NCBI GenBank assembly: GCA_037951105.1
Contig: JBAMJV010001308.1
Location: forward strand, 149,551 to 213,550
Source: Echinarachnius parma
Taxonomy: Eukaryota; Echinodermata; Echinoidea; Clypeasteroida; Echinarachniidae
Direction of reading: 5' to 3'
DNA length: 64,000 bases
Every line of letters begins with the position of its first letter. Position 1 is the first letter of the stretch. The position numbers and the translations under genes are program-made. Below, piece by piece: positions 1 to 10,774 of the stretch. The notes below the pieces were generated by a model. That model did no database searches and had not been told where the DNA came from. It saw nothing but the letters and a program-made list of their open reading frames with translations.

Positions 1-297
1 ATTAGACAATCACACATATACTGTAAGGCCTTTTTGTAAAGATTAATTTTAAATAAGTAATAGTAAATCAGAATAACCCACCATCAATCATTGTGCCAAT
101 AAAAATAGAAAAAAAAAATCCCCCCCCCCCCAAAAAAAAAACAGGGGTAGATAATCGTTGTGATGATTATATACCACATATTTGATTCATACGAAGTTGT
201 TACAATAATAAAGTTTATTTCAAGCTACTATATTGAAAATACAAAAAGAAAATCTTAATTCAAGACCAAGACCAAATAACCAGAGTTGTAAGAACGA

Positions 298-711
298 CTA
301 TAGAGTGGTGAAGTGTGATGTCATCAATGATGTCATAAACATCCTTTTTTTTTTTCTTCAAATTTGGACTTCATTTTCAGAAAGAGCATAACAAATAATG
401 TCCAAATACCGAAAATCAATTTAATAGGTTACGTATTGGCTGAGATATGCCCACATGAATGATTTGTTTAGTCTATGGGCAATCAGTGTTATAGTGCACT
501 GGTTCATAACTTTATGAACCAGTGCCCTATAACACTGATTGCCCATTGAAGTAAAATTCATTCGGATGGGCATATCTCAGCCAATACGTAATATATTCAA
601 TTGGTTTTCGGTATTTGGACATTATTATTGATGCTCTTATGGAAAATGGAGTTCAAATAAAAAAATTATAAAACAAGTGTTTTATGGCGTCATGACTTCT
701 GTACTCTATAC
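298..711. mobile_element. Foldback (long inverted-repeat) MITE
   Basis: The two halves are reverse complements of each other over about 190 bases, with a few mismatches and indels. The centre (476-546) is almost perfect: GGGCAATCAGTGTTATAG on the left returns as CTATAACACTGATTGCCC on the right around a loop of a few bases. The outer ends read CTATAGAGT and ACTCTATAC. There is no coding potential. It looks like a non-autonomous foldback transposon copy; the superfamily is unknown because no clear target-site duplication is visible. Confidence 0.8.
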
Positions 712-1657
712 TTCCATGTGTATTGTACATAAATCACGAAAATAAGCCATTTCCGGCTAAAATGCGAGATCGAAGGATCACATGACTTCGCAACGGTATT
801 TGTACAATGCACAACCAAAACGTTACGTGAAGGCCCGACATCTTCACGGCTTGTATTTAGGTATATCGCGAAACGGGCAATTATGCCCCGGCCATTTAAG
901 GGTTAAAGTGTGAAAGCATCTTTATAAATGATCAAAAGGTGGAAAATTATTTTCCAAAGATGATCTGGAAACGAATTACATTTTATTTAACTTTTTACTA
1001 CAGCCCCATATTAAACGTGTTTGTTTTGTTTGTGTAGCTAAAAAAAAAGAGATTTATGTATTTATTTTCGGATGATTTTTAAAAGGATAATTAAAACGTG
1101 AGACTAATTTTTCAAGGGATTATGCGAACATGACACCGGATCATGTTAATTTAAATAACTTTTATTAGACATGCCACAACTCAATATGATCCATAAAGGC
1201 TCCATAAATCACATGCAAATTTATGTTGACATCTGTTTATCTGTATTCGTGTACACATCACAAATTTGTAAATTGTTTGACCTTAAATGGATATAGTAAC
1301 ATTGTCTAAAACCTCACAATCCAATTGAACTTTTAGAGGTTCCCTCATATCTTGTATTTGTATTAGCAATTGAAACATAGTAAAGGTTTCGGTTTTTCGA
1401 ATTTCCCTTTCATTAAAAAGATATATACGATTCAGATGTTCAGCTGTTAAACCCTCCACTGGATAGTCGTAAAAAAATAGTGCACAAAGTCAGTGCCATG
1501 AATTAGTGTATGTTACTTTCCATTGCTGCTCTATACTCGGCCATATAACGACAATTTACCTTGAAATGTATACATAATACCCAGTGGACATATAAGATTA
1601 CAACAAGACGCATTGTATCAGCCATTCATCACATTGAACATGTCAACAAAGATCCAT
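712..1657. other. Non-coding stretch with a degenerate repeat copy
   Basis: No supportable gene. The first 200 bases (about 720-905: CATAAATCACGAAAATAAGC, then a CATGAC box, then a CCCCGGCC end before GGGTTAA) resemble part of the arms of the foldback element at 28.6-32.4 kb, so this is probably an old solo fragment. The remainder is AT-rich sequence with nothing recognised. Confidence 0.4.
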
Positions 1658-1661
1658 TTAA

Positions 1662-2032
1662 AGGTGAACCTGTAAAGTGTCAGATATTGCCCAAAATTAC
1701 ATTTGAGACTTCATTCCTAAATCAAAATCAGTCTTAAACATGTCTGAATAATGTGCGAAAGTTTCGTTGAAAAAGAACACTGCTTTCCTGGTTAAAAAGC
1801 AAAAATTTGCGTTATCTTTTACAACTAATTAACAATATGACGCTTATGACCGTCTGTAGACGCTCTTGAGCTGAATTATTATCAATGATAGATATCTTTA
1901 TACAAAAGGGGCATTTTAAAAGATCTAACCCGTTTTTATTATTCTCGTACCATAAGCTAAACAACACGGGAGAAGAGAAATGTGGTAGCTCAAGGTAATT
2001 TTTGTGGAGTTAGACACTTTACAGGTACACCT
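1662..2032. mobile_element. TTAA-flanked MITE (AGGTGAACCTGTAAAG family)
   Basis: A 371-bp element flanked on both sides by TTAA (1658-1661 and 2033-2036). The ends are inverted: AGGTGAACCTGTAAAGTGTC on the left against GACACTTTACAGGTACACCT on the right. TTAA target duplication is the hallmark of piggyBac-type transposition. It has no coding capacity. A partial copy of the right end lies near 52.07-52.2 kb. Confidence 0.85.
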
Positions 2033-2393
2033 TTAATATGTTGTGTATAATTTAAAATATTTGAGCAATACTTTTCTTCGGTTTGCTAAGCTCTCCAGAA
2101 TAGAATGCTTGTTATGACATCATCTGACAGTGTAAATTATTTTTACCACGTTCATCTTTGAACGAAATATGAATTAGCCTCTTTTTGATATTCGGTCGAA
2201 ATATAGATATCTTCCCATCAGGACTGACTAATTATCTTTAGCCCTACGTGTGTCATTTGAAATTGCGTGCTCATTAGAACCGGATCGGACATTTAATTTT
2301 TCAGTTTATTTGCATTGAGATATGTTCCTAAAAGGGACCTAGTAACATTGTAAAATTCCCCCCCAAAATTACTTGAAATAGCGGTTCTCATAT

Positions 2394-3662
2394 AATAATA
2401 ATAATAATAGCGTATTTATAACGCGCATATCACATTATGTCTCAATGCGCTGTAAGAAATTGAAATAGAAGAAAGGAAGGTTCAGCATACTATACTGCGC
2501 ATTAATTACTGTATCAAATACAACTGAAAGGTGCTATCCCAAAAGAGTGTACATGTACATAAAATAACATAAAAGGAAATCAAATACAGCATGTTCTGTG
2601 ACTAATCTAGCCCTACCGGGGACAGGTGCCTGATCTCATTGCCCTGTTTACCCGGCAGAAGTTACCCAAAGGCAAGTCTAACCAAGCATAATTATCATTC
2701 ACAAGGGCTCTAATAAGACGTATAGGCCTAAGCCTAACCCTAAAAGCCATGCTGCCTTCACTTCCTATACCCAAATTTCACACCTTTGTTTTATTAGTGC
2801 TTGGCGAAAGCTAATCGGTAGTTGGTTCCATAAATGTGGCCCTGAATATGATATAGATTGTTTTCCAACGTTTGTTCAAATTTTTATAACGTTTATATAA
2901 CATTTCTTTTTATTCCGCGTTTCATACAGATGATCATTTATTGAGAAGTAATCAATGAATCTATGAGGTAGATTATTATTTATCAAATCATGCATGAATA
3001 CGCAAATCATATAACGTATATTGCTTAAAAATGTACAACAGTTTTAATTAAAGAAATAGTAGACCTGATGGATGTCTATAATCTGTAAACGCTAAGACCC
3101 GTGCGAATCTTTTGGGAAGAATGAACACAAAATTCAAATTTGTTTCATTTGCTGGACCCCAAACCTCTAGACCATACGTTATATGTGGAAGAATGAATGC
3201 ATTATAAAGCATAACCAAGGGTTTTTCTCGAAACAAAAATGTCTTATTCTATATAAAATTCATATTGCACACATTATTTACATGTCTCTTCCAAGTAAAA
3301 TGTGTATCAATAATGATGCCAAGAAACGATGCTGAATCCACATATTCTAGTATATTTTCATTAATTAACAGCTGACCCGATATTACGAATTGTCTTCGTT
3401 TATTTCGAAATATAATATATTTATTTTGGTTCACATTGGTTGTCAATCTGTTGGCATTGCACCATTTAAAAATATCCTTCATATTCATGCACACTTTTGT
3501 CAAATCAACATGTCTTTCATCTAGAATAAACGTATGGAATAAATTAGAGTCATCTGCAAATAATCTTAAATTAAAATATTTTGACGAGTTAGGCAAATCA
3601 TATAAGAATAGAGTCGGTCCCAGAACAGACCCTGGCCCTGAGGAACACCGCATGACAGTGAT
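2394..3662 (-). mobile_element. 5'-truncated LINE (non-LTR retrotransposon)
   Basis: Read on the minus strand this is the C-terminal part of a LINE reverse transcriptase followed by its 3' tail. At 3249-3653 a QGSVLGP-like box (GPGSVLGPTLF) is followed by FADDSNLF, the catalytic YADD-type motif, then LGIIIDTHFTWKRHV. After a frameshift near 3240, ILPHITYGLEVWG follows and then, around 2.8 kb, GPHLWNQLPISFR, the usual thumb/tail signature. The 3' side ends at an (ATA)n tract near 2394. Stops and frameshifts make it dead. The motif set is CR1/Jockey-like; the clade is not resolved. Confidence 0.8.
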
Positions 3663-4319
3663 TCATTAACAGACTGTGTTTATGGCCCGATAAGGCTCTA
3701 ACGTTCAGAGATTATTCCTCACTAATCTCTTCAAGTGTATGAAAGCAACAGTTTGCTTGGGTTCCATTGCCCTTTAAAGCTACTTTATATTTGATATGCT
3801 GATAGGGGGGGGGGGGGGGGGGGTTATCTGATATTATTTATATTTGCGCGCATAACGGAAATTAAAAAAAAAAAAAAATCCTAATTAATATACATCCTTC
3901 AACACACCCTGACAATTTGAGTCATTGTTGACTTATAACAACGAAGTAGGCGTGCGTCAAAATCAAATTACACGCGCGCGCAAGTTGGCAAAAAACGGTA
4001 AAATCATACCTTTCTATATTCGGCCATAACTTTAAACGAATGGATAGCCCCAAATTGTTTTGTTATATGTGGAAAGTTTATGAGTTGTACATATGATATC
4101 ATATATCATTTGGGTTCATTGGATGTTTTAACCTCGTCCTATGGCACGTTTGAAGTTCTAAATTTGACTTTTTGTCGATTTTGTATAAATCTTGTTTGGA
4201 ATGATGATGCACTTTTGACCGTATCTCGGATTTTTGTTGTTATTGTTTTTTTCCCAAATTGTAGCATATTGTAGCTTAGATTGTTTTTTTAAAAGAATCA
4301 TAATAAATAAATGACATTT
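3663..4319. other. Non-coding, poly-G tract and repeat fragment
   Basis: No gene. It contains a G homopolymer near 3788-3821 and, at about 3940-4170, a diverged relative of the repeat at 4320-4740 (a CGCGCG-rich stretch, then GTAAAATCAT and a GGATAGCCCCAAA box). Confidence 0.35.
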
Positions 4320-4740
4320 TTTGCACTATGACAAAAGATATTAATTAGTTTAAACAGTTAAAATCAAAATTTACGTTTTACGTACGCGTGTTGTACAGTG
4401 CGCGCGGATCAGACAATTTGTTTTTCTTCATTGGTCTGGACTCTGATACCCCCTCAACAAGTCCACTTAATTTCAGTAATTTTAGATGCATTATAGGGGA
4501 ATAGAAGCGCTTCAAAGATAAAGATACATGCGCGCGCCCATATTTTCACAATATAGTAAAAACATGCCCTTTTATATTCTCCCATGACTTATTTAAACGT
4601 ACGGATACACCCAAATATTATTTCATATTCAGAAAGAACATGAGCTGTAGATACGATTTCATATAAAACTTTGGCCAATTCGATTTTCTGACGTCTACAT
4701 ATTACACGTTGAAAATCAATATCAATTATCGTAATTTCAG
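4320..4740 (+). repeat. Dispersed repeat B, copy 1
   Basis: Shares a long colinear match with 8820-9225 in the same orientation. Shared landmarks are AAAGATATTAATTAGTTTAA, GTGCGCGCGGAT, CTGGACTCTGATACCCCCTC and TTTCATATTCAGAAAGAAC. No reading frame. The two copies flank the ~700-bp repeat array, so the whole 4.3-9.2 kb block looks like one duplicated, later disrupted unit. Confidence 0.6.
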
Positions 4741-5119
4741 TACGTATCACCTTAAATCACAAAAACGTGTAGTTTTGATAGAAATTTGACATATTATGAT
4801 TTCTTTTTTACATTAAGGTCTTTGGTTTGAGCTGCGATAATACATTTTTTAACTTATGTTTCATATTCCGGAAAGATTAACATTGTGTGTAACCTAAATA
4901 TTTGCGGTGATGTAGAGCAGCATTGTTATTTATTAATAGATAAGCGCGGGACTTTTAAAATCTACACCGTGACTTATATGTAGGTAGCTAGAAAAAAGTG
5001 ATGAATAGTTAATAATAGGTGTAAGTTATGTGTACAAAATCACGTTAAAAGGATGGTTTATGGCCGATTAATGAACGAAGATGCGGAGTGATGTTCGCAA
5101 ACTCGTTGCACCGACTTTG

Positions 5120-6460
5120 AACACAGTCATCACTTTCAAATGGAAAGTTAGAAATCCAAACACTTCAAGCGTAATATCATCTTTTAACGAAAGGGGGAAA
5201 AAAAAAAAAAAAAAAAAAAACCTGTACCATGCCTATATTGGTAATACTAATACAACATGCTATGAAAGAAACACGAGATAATTTAATAGCATATCTGGAT
5301 TTCGACAATCTTACCAGATCCCCTAAAGCTGAAAAAGCAAGTTTACATTTGATTTACCAAACGCCTTGCTTTGATAAATAGCCGTGGAATTGTGGGGCAT
5401 GAATACATTGCTTGGATACAGGCAACGTCAATGCCTTAGGGAGCTTAATGATATGAAATTGCTAAAGATTTATCGCCAATAGGTAATCATGAAAGTTCAT
5501 TGAGCTTAGTTCTTTTTAATCATGTTGATAATAAATATATCAATTCAAGAATCTGTTTTTTCTGACTATTAAATCAGTGGATATTAGCACGTACAGTCAG
5601 ACTTCTGTAATGCCTTGGGGCAAATTTTAAAGAGATAACTACTTATAATGTGTTTTTTGTGTCTGCGGAACGGAGAAAATCATGAGTGTACAAACTCCAC
5701 ATATTTGTTGTAAGGTGACACAAACTCCCAATATGATATTCCCAATGCAATTTATGCCTGGGAAGGGGTGAAAACCTGAAAGTATGACTATTCGCCCTAT
5801 AACGCTCTCGTGTTGTATCGTACAGTCGTAACTTTCCAATGAATAGTTAGAAATCCAAACACTTCAATCGTACTAAATATTATATCTTTCTAACGAAAGG
5901 GAAATTCAAAAAAACCAAAATATGTTCAATGTTTCTATTGGTAATACGAATACAACACTATAAAAGAATCACTATAAAGTTATAATTGAAATGTCTGGAT
6001 TTTGACAATCTAACTCTAGATTTCCTTAAGCTGAAAGAGGAAGTTCACATTTGATTTACCAAACGCACTGCTATGATGCATAGTTGGGGAATTTTGGGGC
6101 ATGAATACAATACATCGTTTTAATACAGGCGACGTCAATGCCTTAGATATTTTAATAATATGACATTTCTAAAGATTTATTGCTAATAGGTAATCGTGCA
6201 AGTTCATTGAGTTCAGTTCTTCTTGTATCATGTTGACAGTAAATATATCAATTTAAAAATGTCTGAACAAATGATGACAGTTAAATTAGTGAAAATTAGT
6301 ACGTAAACGTTGTCTTCAATCTGTAGTGCCTTGAGGCATTTAAAAAGAGAACTTAATATTATTGTGTTTTTTGTGCATGTGGCAAGGAGAAAAATCACGA
6401 GCGTACCAACCCCACATATTTGTTGTAAGGTGACGCAAACTCCCAATATGCCTGAGAAGA
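5120..6460 (+). repeat. ~700-bp tandem direct repeat, copies 1 and 2
   Basis: Two head-to-tail copies start near 5122 and 5821. Shared landmarks are GTTAGAAATCCAAACACTTC, GATTTACCAAACGC, GGCAACGTCAATGCCTTAG or GGCGACGTCAATGCCTTAG, and CCACATATTTGTTGTAAGG. A third copy continues at 7.64-8.82 kb. The short open frames inside differ between copies and show no conserved protein, so this is treated as non-coding. Confidence 0.7.
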
Positions 6461-6830
6461 GGCATATTTGTAATTATGAATTGTATAATTTTGTTGTTTG
6501 CTCCTACCATTGTTATACTGATACTGATATACATTAGTCTGCTGGTAAGCTTGCAGCTACATCTTTTCTTTATGTTAATTGTTGACTTATTTTGTAATTT
6601 AAGATGCACTTTGATTTGTACACAGTTAAATTATGCTATTTGACGTATGTAGACATAAGTTTAAATGTAAAACGCAGATTATAAGTTTTTGTGATGTTTT
6701 TTTAATTTTTATAATACGCTATAGTGAACAATAGCCCATAAGGCGAGATATAAATCAAAATTCTAATATAGGCAAAGAGCACTATAAAAGACATCCATAT
6801 AGGCCAATCAATGGTTCACAGCAGCTTAAG
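6461..6830. other. AT-rich spacer inside the interrupted repeat
   Basis: No recognisable feature. It lies between repeat copy 2 and the inserted LINE fragment, and is probably part of the inserted material. Confidence 0.3.
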
Positions 6831-6839
6831 ATTTCAGAA

Positions 6840-7600
6840 TACCCTCAGATACTTGACGTCTTCTGCAAAAGATGCTTGTGTACACGTTTCTTGAAGGATT
6901 AAGCTCCGTTTTCGTTGATCACACCAACTATGTTCTCTGGCAGGCTGTTCCACACAGTGACCGCAGTATGAATGAAGCTCCTGCCAGTTGAGTGGGTTCT
7001 TGACTTTGGTTCCGTTAACGCATGACTCGGCATTGACATGCTTGAGCGGGTTGTTCGTCTAATGATGTAAGGTTGAGGAAGCATCATCTTCAGGTCAGAG
7101 GGACATTGGCTGGTGTGCATCTTGTAGAGAACAGTCATGGCAGCTACCTGTCTTCTGTGTTGAAGAGCGGGAATATTCAGGTTCAAGCGTGCTTGCTCTT
7201 CATCGACACCAATGATGCGCAGGGCTTTAATCTGGATCTGGTCCAGCAGTCTAAGTGTAGTAGCCGAAGCATTCAGCCAGCACAAGGAAGCATACTCCAT
7301 GACACTGCGTACCTGAGCATTGTACACCATTGCTCTCCCAGAAACATCTAGCTTCGTTGCCACTCTTCTAAGCGCTCCCAGCTTCTGTCCAGCTCTTGTC
7401 GTTATGTTCGAAATGTGTTTTGACCAGGTGAGCCTCCTGTCGACCGTGACTCCTAAGATCACCAGTTCTTCTGTCTCAGTTAGTTTGGTGTCCCCAAAGT
7501 ACAAGTCAAAACTTGTTGGTATTCTCTTTCGAGAGATTGTTAGAGCTTTGCACTTGGTTGGTTCGAAAGCGCACTGAGAATTCCTCCGGTTTTGAAATGC
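6840..7600 (-). mobile_element. LINE reverse-transcriptase C-terminal fragment
   Basis: The minus strand encodes about 230 residues of an RT C-terminus. Landmarks in order: FEPTKCKALTISRKR, LVILGVTVDRRLTWSKHI, RSVMEYASLCWL, LQHRRQVAAMTVLYKMH, RRTTRSS and FIHTAVTVWNSLPENIVG. This is the connection/thumb region of Jockey/CR1-group LINEs and lacks the catalytic YADD box, so the copy is 5'-truncated. LINE homology stops near 7585, where the host ~700-bp repeat resumes. The frame runs on into non-LINE sequence up to 7819 by chance. Confidence 0.85.
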
Positions 7601-7636
7601 GCTATAAAAGAAACATTTATTATTTGTATTATTAGA

Positions 7637-8818
7637 AGAGGTGAAAACCAGAGTATTCACCTTTTTGAAGTTCACGTGTTGTATTGTACATTCATAACTT
7701 TCCAGTGGATAGTTATAAATCTGAACATTCAATCGTAATATATCTATACTACTAAAAGAAGAGAATCGGTCTGTCTGTCCGACTATACAAATCGCCATGC
7801 CTTGAGGTATGATCCTCATCTTTCACCTGGTGATTGCTACTACCTTTAGTGAGGTAATGGTGAAAATGTATTAAATTACATAAAACGGAAGTTGATTTTT
7901 TTTTTTACATTTTGAGCCCCAAAATGTCCACTTTATATCTATACTACTAAGAGAGGAGAGTCTGTCTGTCTTTCCGGCTATACAAATCACCATGCCTTGA
8001 GGTATGACCCTCATCTGTGTACTTATGATTGCTACTACCTTTAGTGAGGTAATAGCCAAAGGGTATCAAATTACATCAAACGGTAGTCGATTTCTTTGGC
8101 CGTTTGTTGGTATTTTTTCGTCGTGGTTTTGGAAGGTTTTGGAACGATGATTTGTAAAATTGTGCGCTCGGCACCTGATGTGCACATATACCTACAGTGT
8201 GTTGTGTAGCCGCGGCCGGTTGTGCATGGATATGCAATGCAGTAGATTGTTCGCTGTCAGATCTACAAAATATGTATGTTGGAAACCTGTCAGTGTGGCT
8301 GTGTTTTGTAAACAACTTTCTTTGATTTTCATAATTAGTAGTATAAAACCAGGTTCAGAAATTGTTTAGAGCCGTGTTACTGAACATTTGATTCTATGGT
8401 ACGTGCAATTTGCACGGGTCCTCTAGTCTTTGTAACAAAAGGGACACTCGAAAAAAAACCTGTTCCATACTTTAATTGGTAATACCAAAACACTTCATAA
8501 GACACTCTATAAGAGAACCACTAGAGTTCTAATTCAAATGTCTGGATGTGGACAATCCTAAACCTTTATACTGTACATCCCCTTAAGCTGAAAGAAGAAT
8601 TTTATATATGATTTACCAAACGCACTGCTTTGATGTATAACTGGGGAGTTTCGAGTCATTAATACATCGTTTAGATACTGGCGACGTCAATGCCTTAGGG
8701 AGTTTAAGAATATGACAATAAGACTCATCGTCAATAAGTAATCGTGCAAGTTCATTGAGTTCAGTTCTTTTTTAAAATCATGTTTTCAATAAATAAATCA
8801 ATTAAAAAATCTATGAAA
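7637..8818 (+). repeat. ~700-bp direct repeat, copy 3, split by a Helitron
   Basis: From 7637 the sequence matches the end of copy 1 (GGTGAAAACC) and then the start of the unit (CATAACTTTCCAGTGGATAG). It breaks at 7742 and resumes at 8427 (AACAAAAGGGACACTC). It continues colinear with copies 1 and 2 (GATTTACCAAACGCACTGC, GGCGACGTCAATGCCTTAGG) to about 8818, where repeat B copy 2 starts. Confidence 0.65.
7743..8426 (+). mobile_element. Non-autonomous Helitron with duplicated 5' end
   Basis: Starts TCTATACTACT after an A and ends CTAG before a T, the A^T insertion habit of Helitrons. Just before the end lies the short hairpin GTGCAATTTGCAC (8403-8415), as expected for a 3' terminator. The 5' end module (TCTATACTACT, then CTGTCTGTC, then CCATGCCTTGAGGTATGA) occurs twice, at 7743 and 7938. 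No Rep/helicase frame is present. The insertion cleanly splits copy 3 of the 700-bp repeat. Confidence 0.8.
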
Positions 8819-8819
8819 A

Positions 8820-9225
8820 ATTGTGACAAAAGATATAAATTAGTTTAACCAGTTCAAATCAAATTTTACGCTTTACTTACGGGTGTCGTACTGTCCAGTG
8901 CGCGCGGATTAGAGAAATTATTTATTTTTTCATTACTCTGGACTCTGATACCCCCTCAACACTTCCATCTAATTTCAGTAATTTTAGATGCATTATGGGG
9001 GAATACGAGCGCTTCAAATAATAAAGATACATGCTCGCGCTCAAATTTAAAAATATGGTAAAAACATGGCCTTTTATATTGACTTCTTTAAACGTATGGA
9101 TACACCCTATTATTATTTCATATTCAGAAAGAACACGAGTTGTAGATACGATTTCATATCAAACTTTAGCCATTTAGATTTTATGACATCATCATATTAC
9201 ATAATTTCAGTACGTATCACCTTAA
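8820..9225 (+). repeat. Dispersed repeat B, copy 2
   Basis: Direct-orientation partner of 4320-4740 (AAAGATATAAATTAGTTTAA, GTGCGCGCGGATTAG, CTGATACCCCCTCAACA, AAGAACACGAGTTGTAGATA). Non-coding. Confidence 0.6.
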
Positions 9226-9309
9226 TTCGTCTAAGTGACGAATTCAAGTCTAGTTATTATTATAATTACTAGAAGTAGTCATCATTTTTATTATTACTGT
9301 TATTATCAG

Positions 9310-9363
9310 TACATCGTTGGCCAAATGTCATTAAGCCAACCAATATTTAACGACACTCATTGA
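9310..9363 (+). repeat. 121-bp satellite, detached first piece
   Basis: GTTGGCCAAATGTCATTAAG followed by GCCAACCAATATTTAACG is part of the same unit that makes up the array from 10.77 kb. It was separated from the array by the nested MITE insertion that follows. TTGA at 9360-9363 is repeated at 10771-10774. Confidence 0.75.
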
Positions 9364-9499
9364 CCTGGGCTCCGTTGCAGAAAGATATACAAACGACGGT
9401 AAGTCACAATTTAAGGCCCAGTCCCATGCTGACGATTTCCACGGCAAATCGCAACGATTTGACATTTGTCGAGAAAATCGCTTGTCGTGTTGCCTTTAA

Positions 9500-9845
9500 G
9501 GCCTGGTCACACAGGACACGACTAGACCCACGAATGCAGTACGCATTGGTACGAATCTATGGCCAGCCGTTTTAACATTTATTAATATTTCTTGATATCA
9601 AGAATTCAATTCTTGATATCAAGAAATCGAACTCTTGATATCAAGAAATGGAATTTTTGATATCAAGAAATGGAATTATTGATATCAAGAAATAGTTTTC
9701 TGTTGTTAACTAATGGTAATTCTTGATATCAAGAATTGAATTCTTGATATCAAGAAATAGGAATAAATGTTAAAACGGCTAGCCATAGATTCGTACCAAT
9801 GCGTACTGCATTCGTGGGTCTAGTCGCGTCCTGTGTGACCAGGCC
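9500..9845. mobile_element. Innermost inverted-repeat element C
   Basis: About 95-bp inverted arms: GGCCTGGTCACACAGGACAC on the left, GTGTGACCAGGCC on the right, with CGAATGCAGTACGCATTGGT returning as ACCAATGCGTACTGCATTCG. Flanks are TTAA on the left and TTAC on the right, so probably a TTAA duplication with one change. The loop holds the phased palindromes listed separately. It sits inside element B, third level of nesting. Confidence 0.8.
9590..9757. repeat. Seven phased TTGATATCAA palindromes
   Basis: The 10-bp palindrome TTGATATCAA starts at 9592, 9613, 9635, 9657, 9679, 9723 and 9744, usually extended to TTCTTGATATCAAGAA. Spacing is 21, 22, 22, 22, 44 and 21 bp, i.e. about two helical turns with one unit missing. 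The sequence between units varies, so the spacing itself is conserved. Confidence 0.9.
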
Positions 9846-10774
9846 TTACATCGTATCGGTTCTTCCCCCAAAACCGTTGCGCATCGTGAAGAAAATCATG
9901 AAAGCGGAGCCAAAATCGCCGTCTTCAACTGTTCAAAACAATCGCCACGCCACAACGATTTTCACCCAAAATCATTGTATTTACCGTTGCATATTCGTGT
10001 CAAGTCGTTCCACATCGTTGCAATTCGTTGCGACTCGTATCGCTTCGTTGTGAAGATCGCCGCTTTCCGTTTTTGAACTGACCATTGGCGTAGAGACTTA
10101 CGTAATAACTATGAATAGATCATCCCCATGTTGAATGGTATCAATGACAGATCTACGCCCATGGAACTGACTCAAACAAGTCCGATTGTTCATATTGTGC
10201 ACTGCCCGATTGTTCCATACAAATAATGTGAGGAAATCGTTGCGACATGGCGATAGTTTTGAACAGTTCAAAACATTCGTTGTGCTAACACGAATCATGG
10301 CGTTCTTCGCGATGCGCAACGGTTCGAAGAACGAATTACAACGACTCGCGACGACTCAAGCGATTTTCTCCACGAACGATAATTCGTTGCGAATCGCCGT
10401 AAAAATCGCCACTATGGGACCACAACTTTTTTTCTGCCACGATTTTCTACCGCAATGGTTAAAGACAAAATAAGGACGAACTGACTCGTCGAACAACGAC
10501 GAAGAACGAATATTCGTCTTGACTCGCCGTATAGTACAATTATTCCCAATTCGTTGCTAAATCGTGGCTAAATCTAGTCGATTCGTTCTAGTAAATCGTT
10601 GCGAGTCGTTGCGAGTCGCCGTGAAAATCGTCAGTATGGGACTGGGCCTTAATTGTAAGACAGGAAATCTGCGCGTTTCAACCAATCAGATTGGCGCATT
10701 TAGAACACATGATCTGACTTATAATCAATTGTAACTTACAACCGATTGTATCTATTTCTGCTACAGGGCCTTGA

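Larger units (their letters stand above)
9415..10648. mobile_element. TTAA element B (GGCCCAGTCCCATGCTGACG)
   Basis: TTAA lies on both sides (9411-9414 and 10649-10652). The inverted ends are GGCCCAGTCCCATGCTGACG and CGTCAGTATGGGACTGGGCC. The body is dense in CGATT/AATCG-type words (ATCGTTGCGA-like), giving it strong self-complementarity. No convincing protein. It is inserted in MITE A and is itself the host of the 9500-9845 element. Confidence 0.85.
9364..10770. mobile_element. MITE A (CCTGGGCYCCGTTGCAG), split by a nested insertion
   Basis: The ends (CCTGGGCTCCGTTGCAGAAA on the left; GATTGTATCTATTTCTGCTA on the right) match the intact 172-bp copy at 35281-35452. The copy is flanked by a TTGA duplication and sits inside the 121-bp satellite. 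Its middle is interrupted by the TTAA element at 9415-10648. The right half still carries CCAATCAGATTGGCGCATTT, matching the intact copy. Confidence 0.85.

Noticed and set aside
9590..9757. CRISPR-like array
   Set aside because: The repeated unit is a 10-16 bp palindrome with ~6-12 bp variable gaps inside a eukaryotic MITE; no spacers of proper length and no cas genes.
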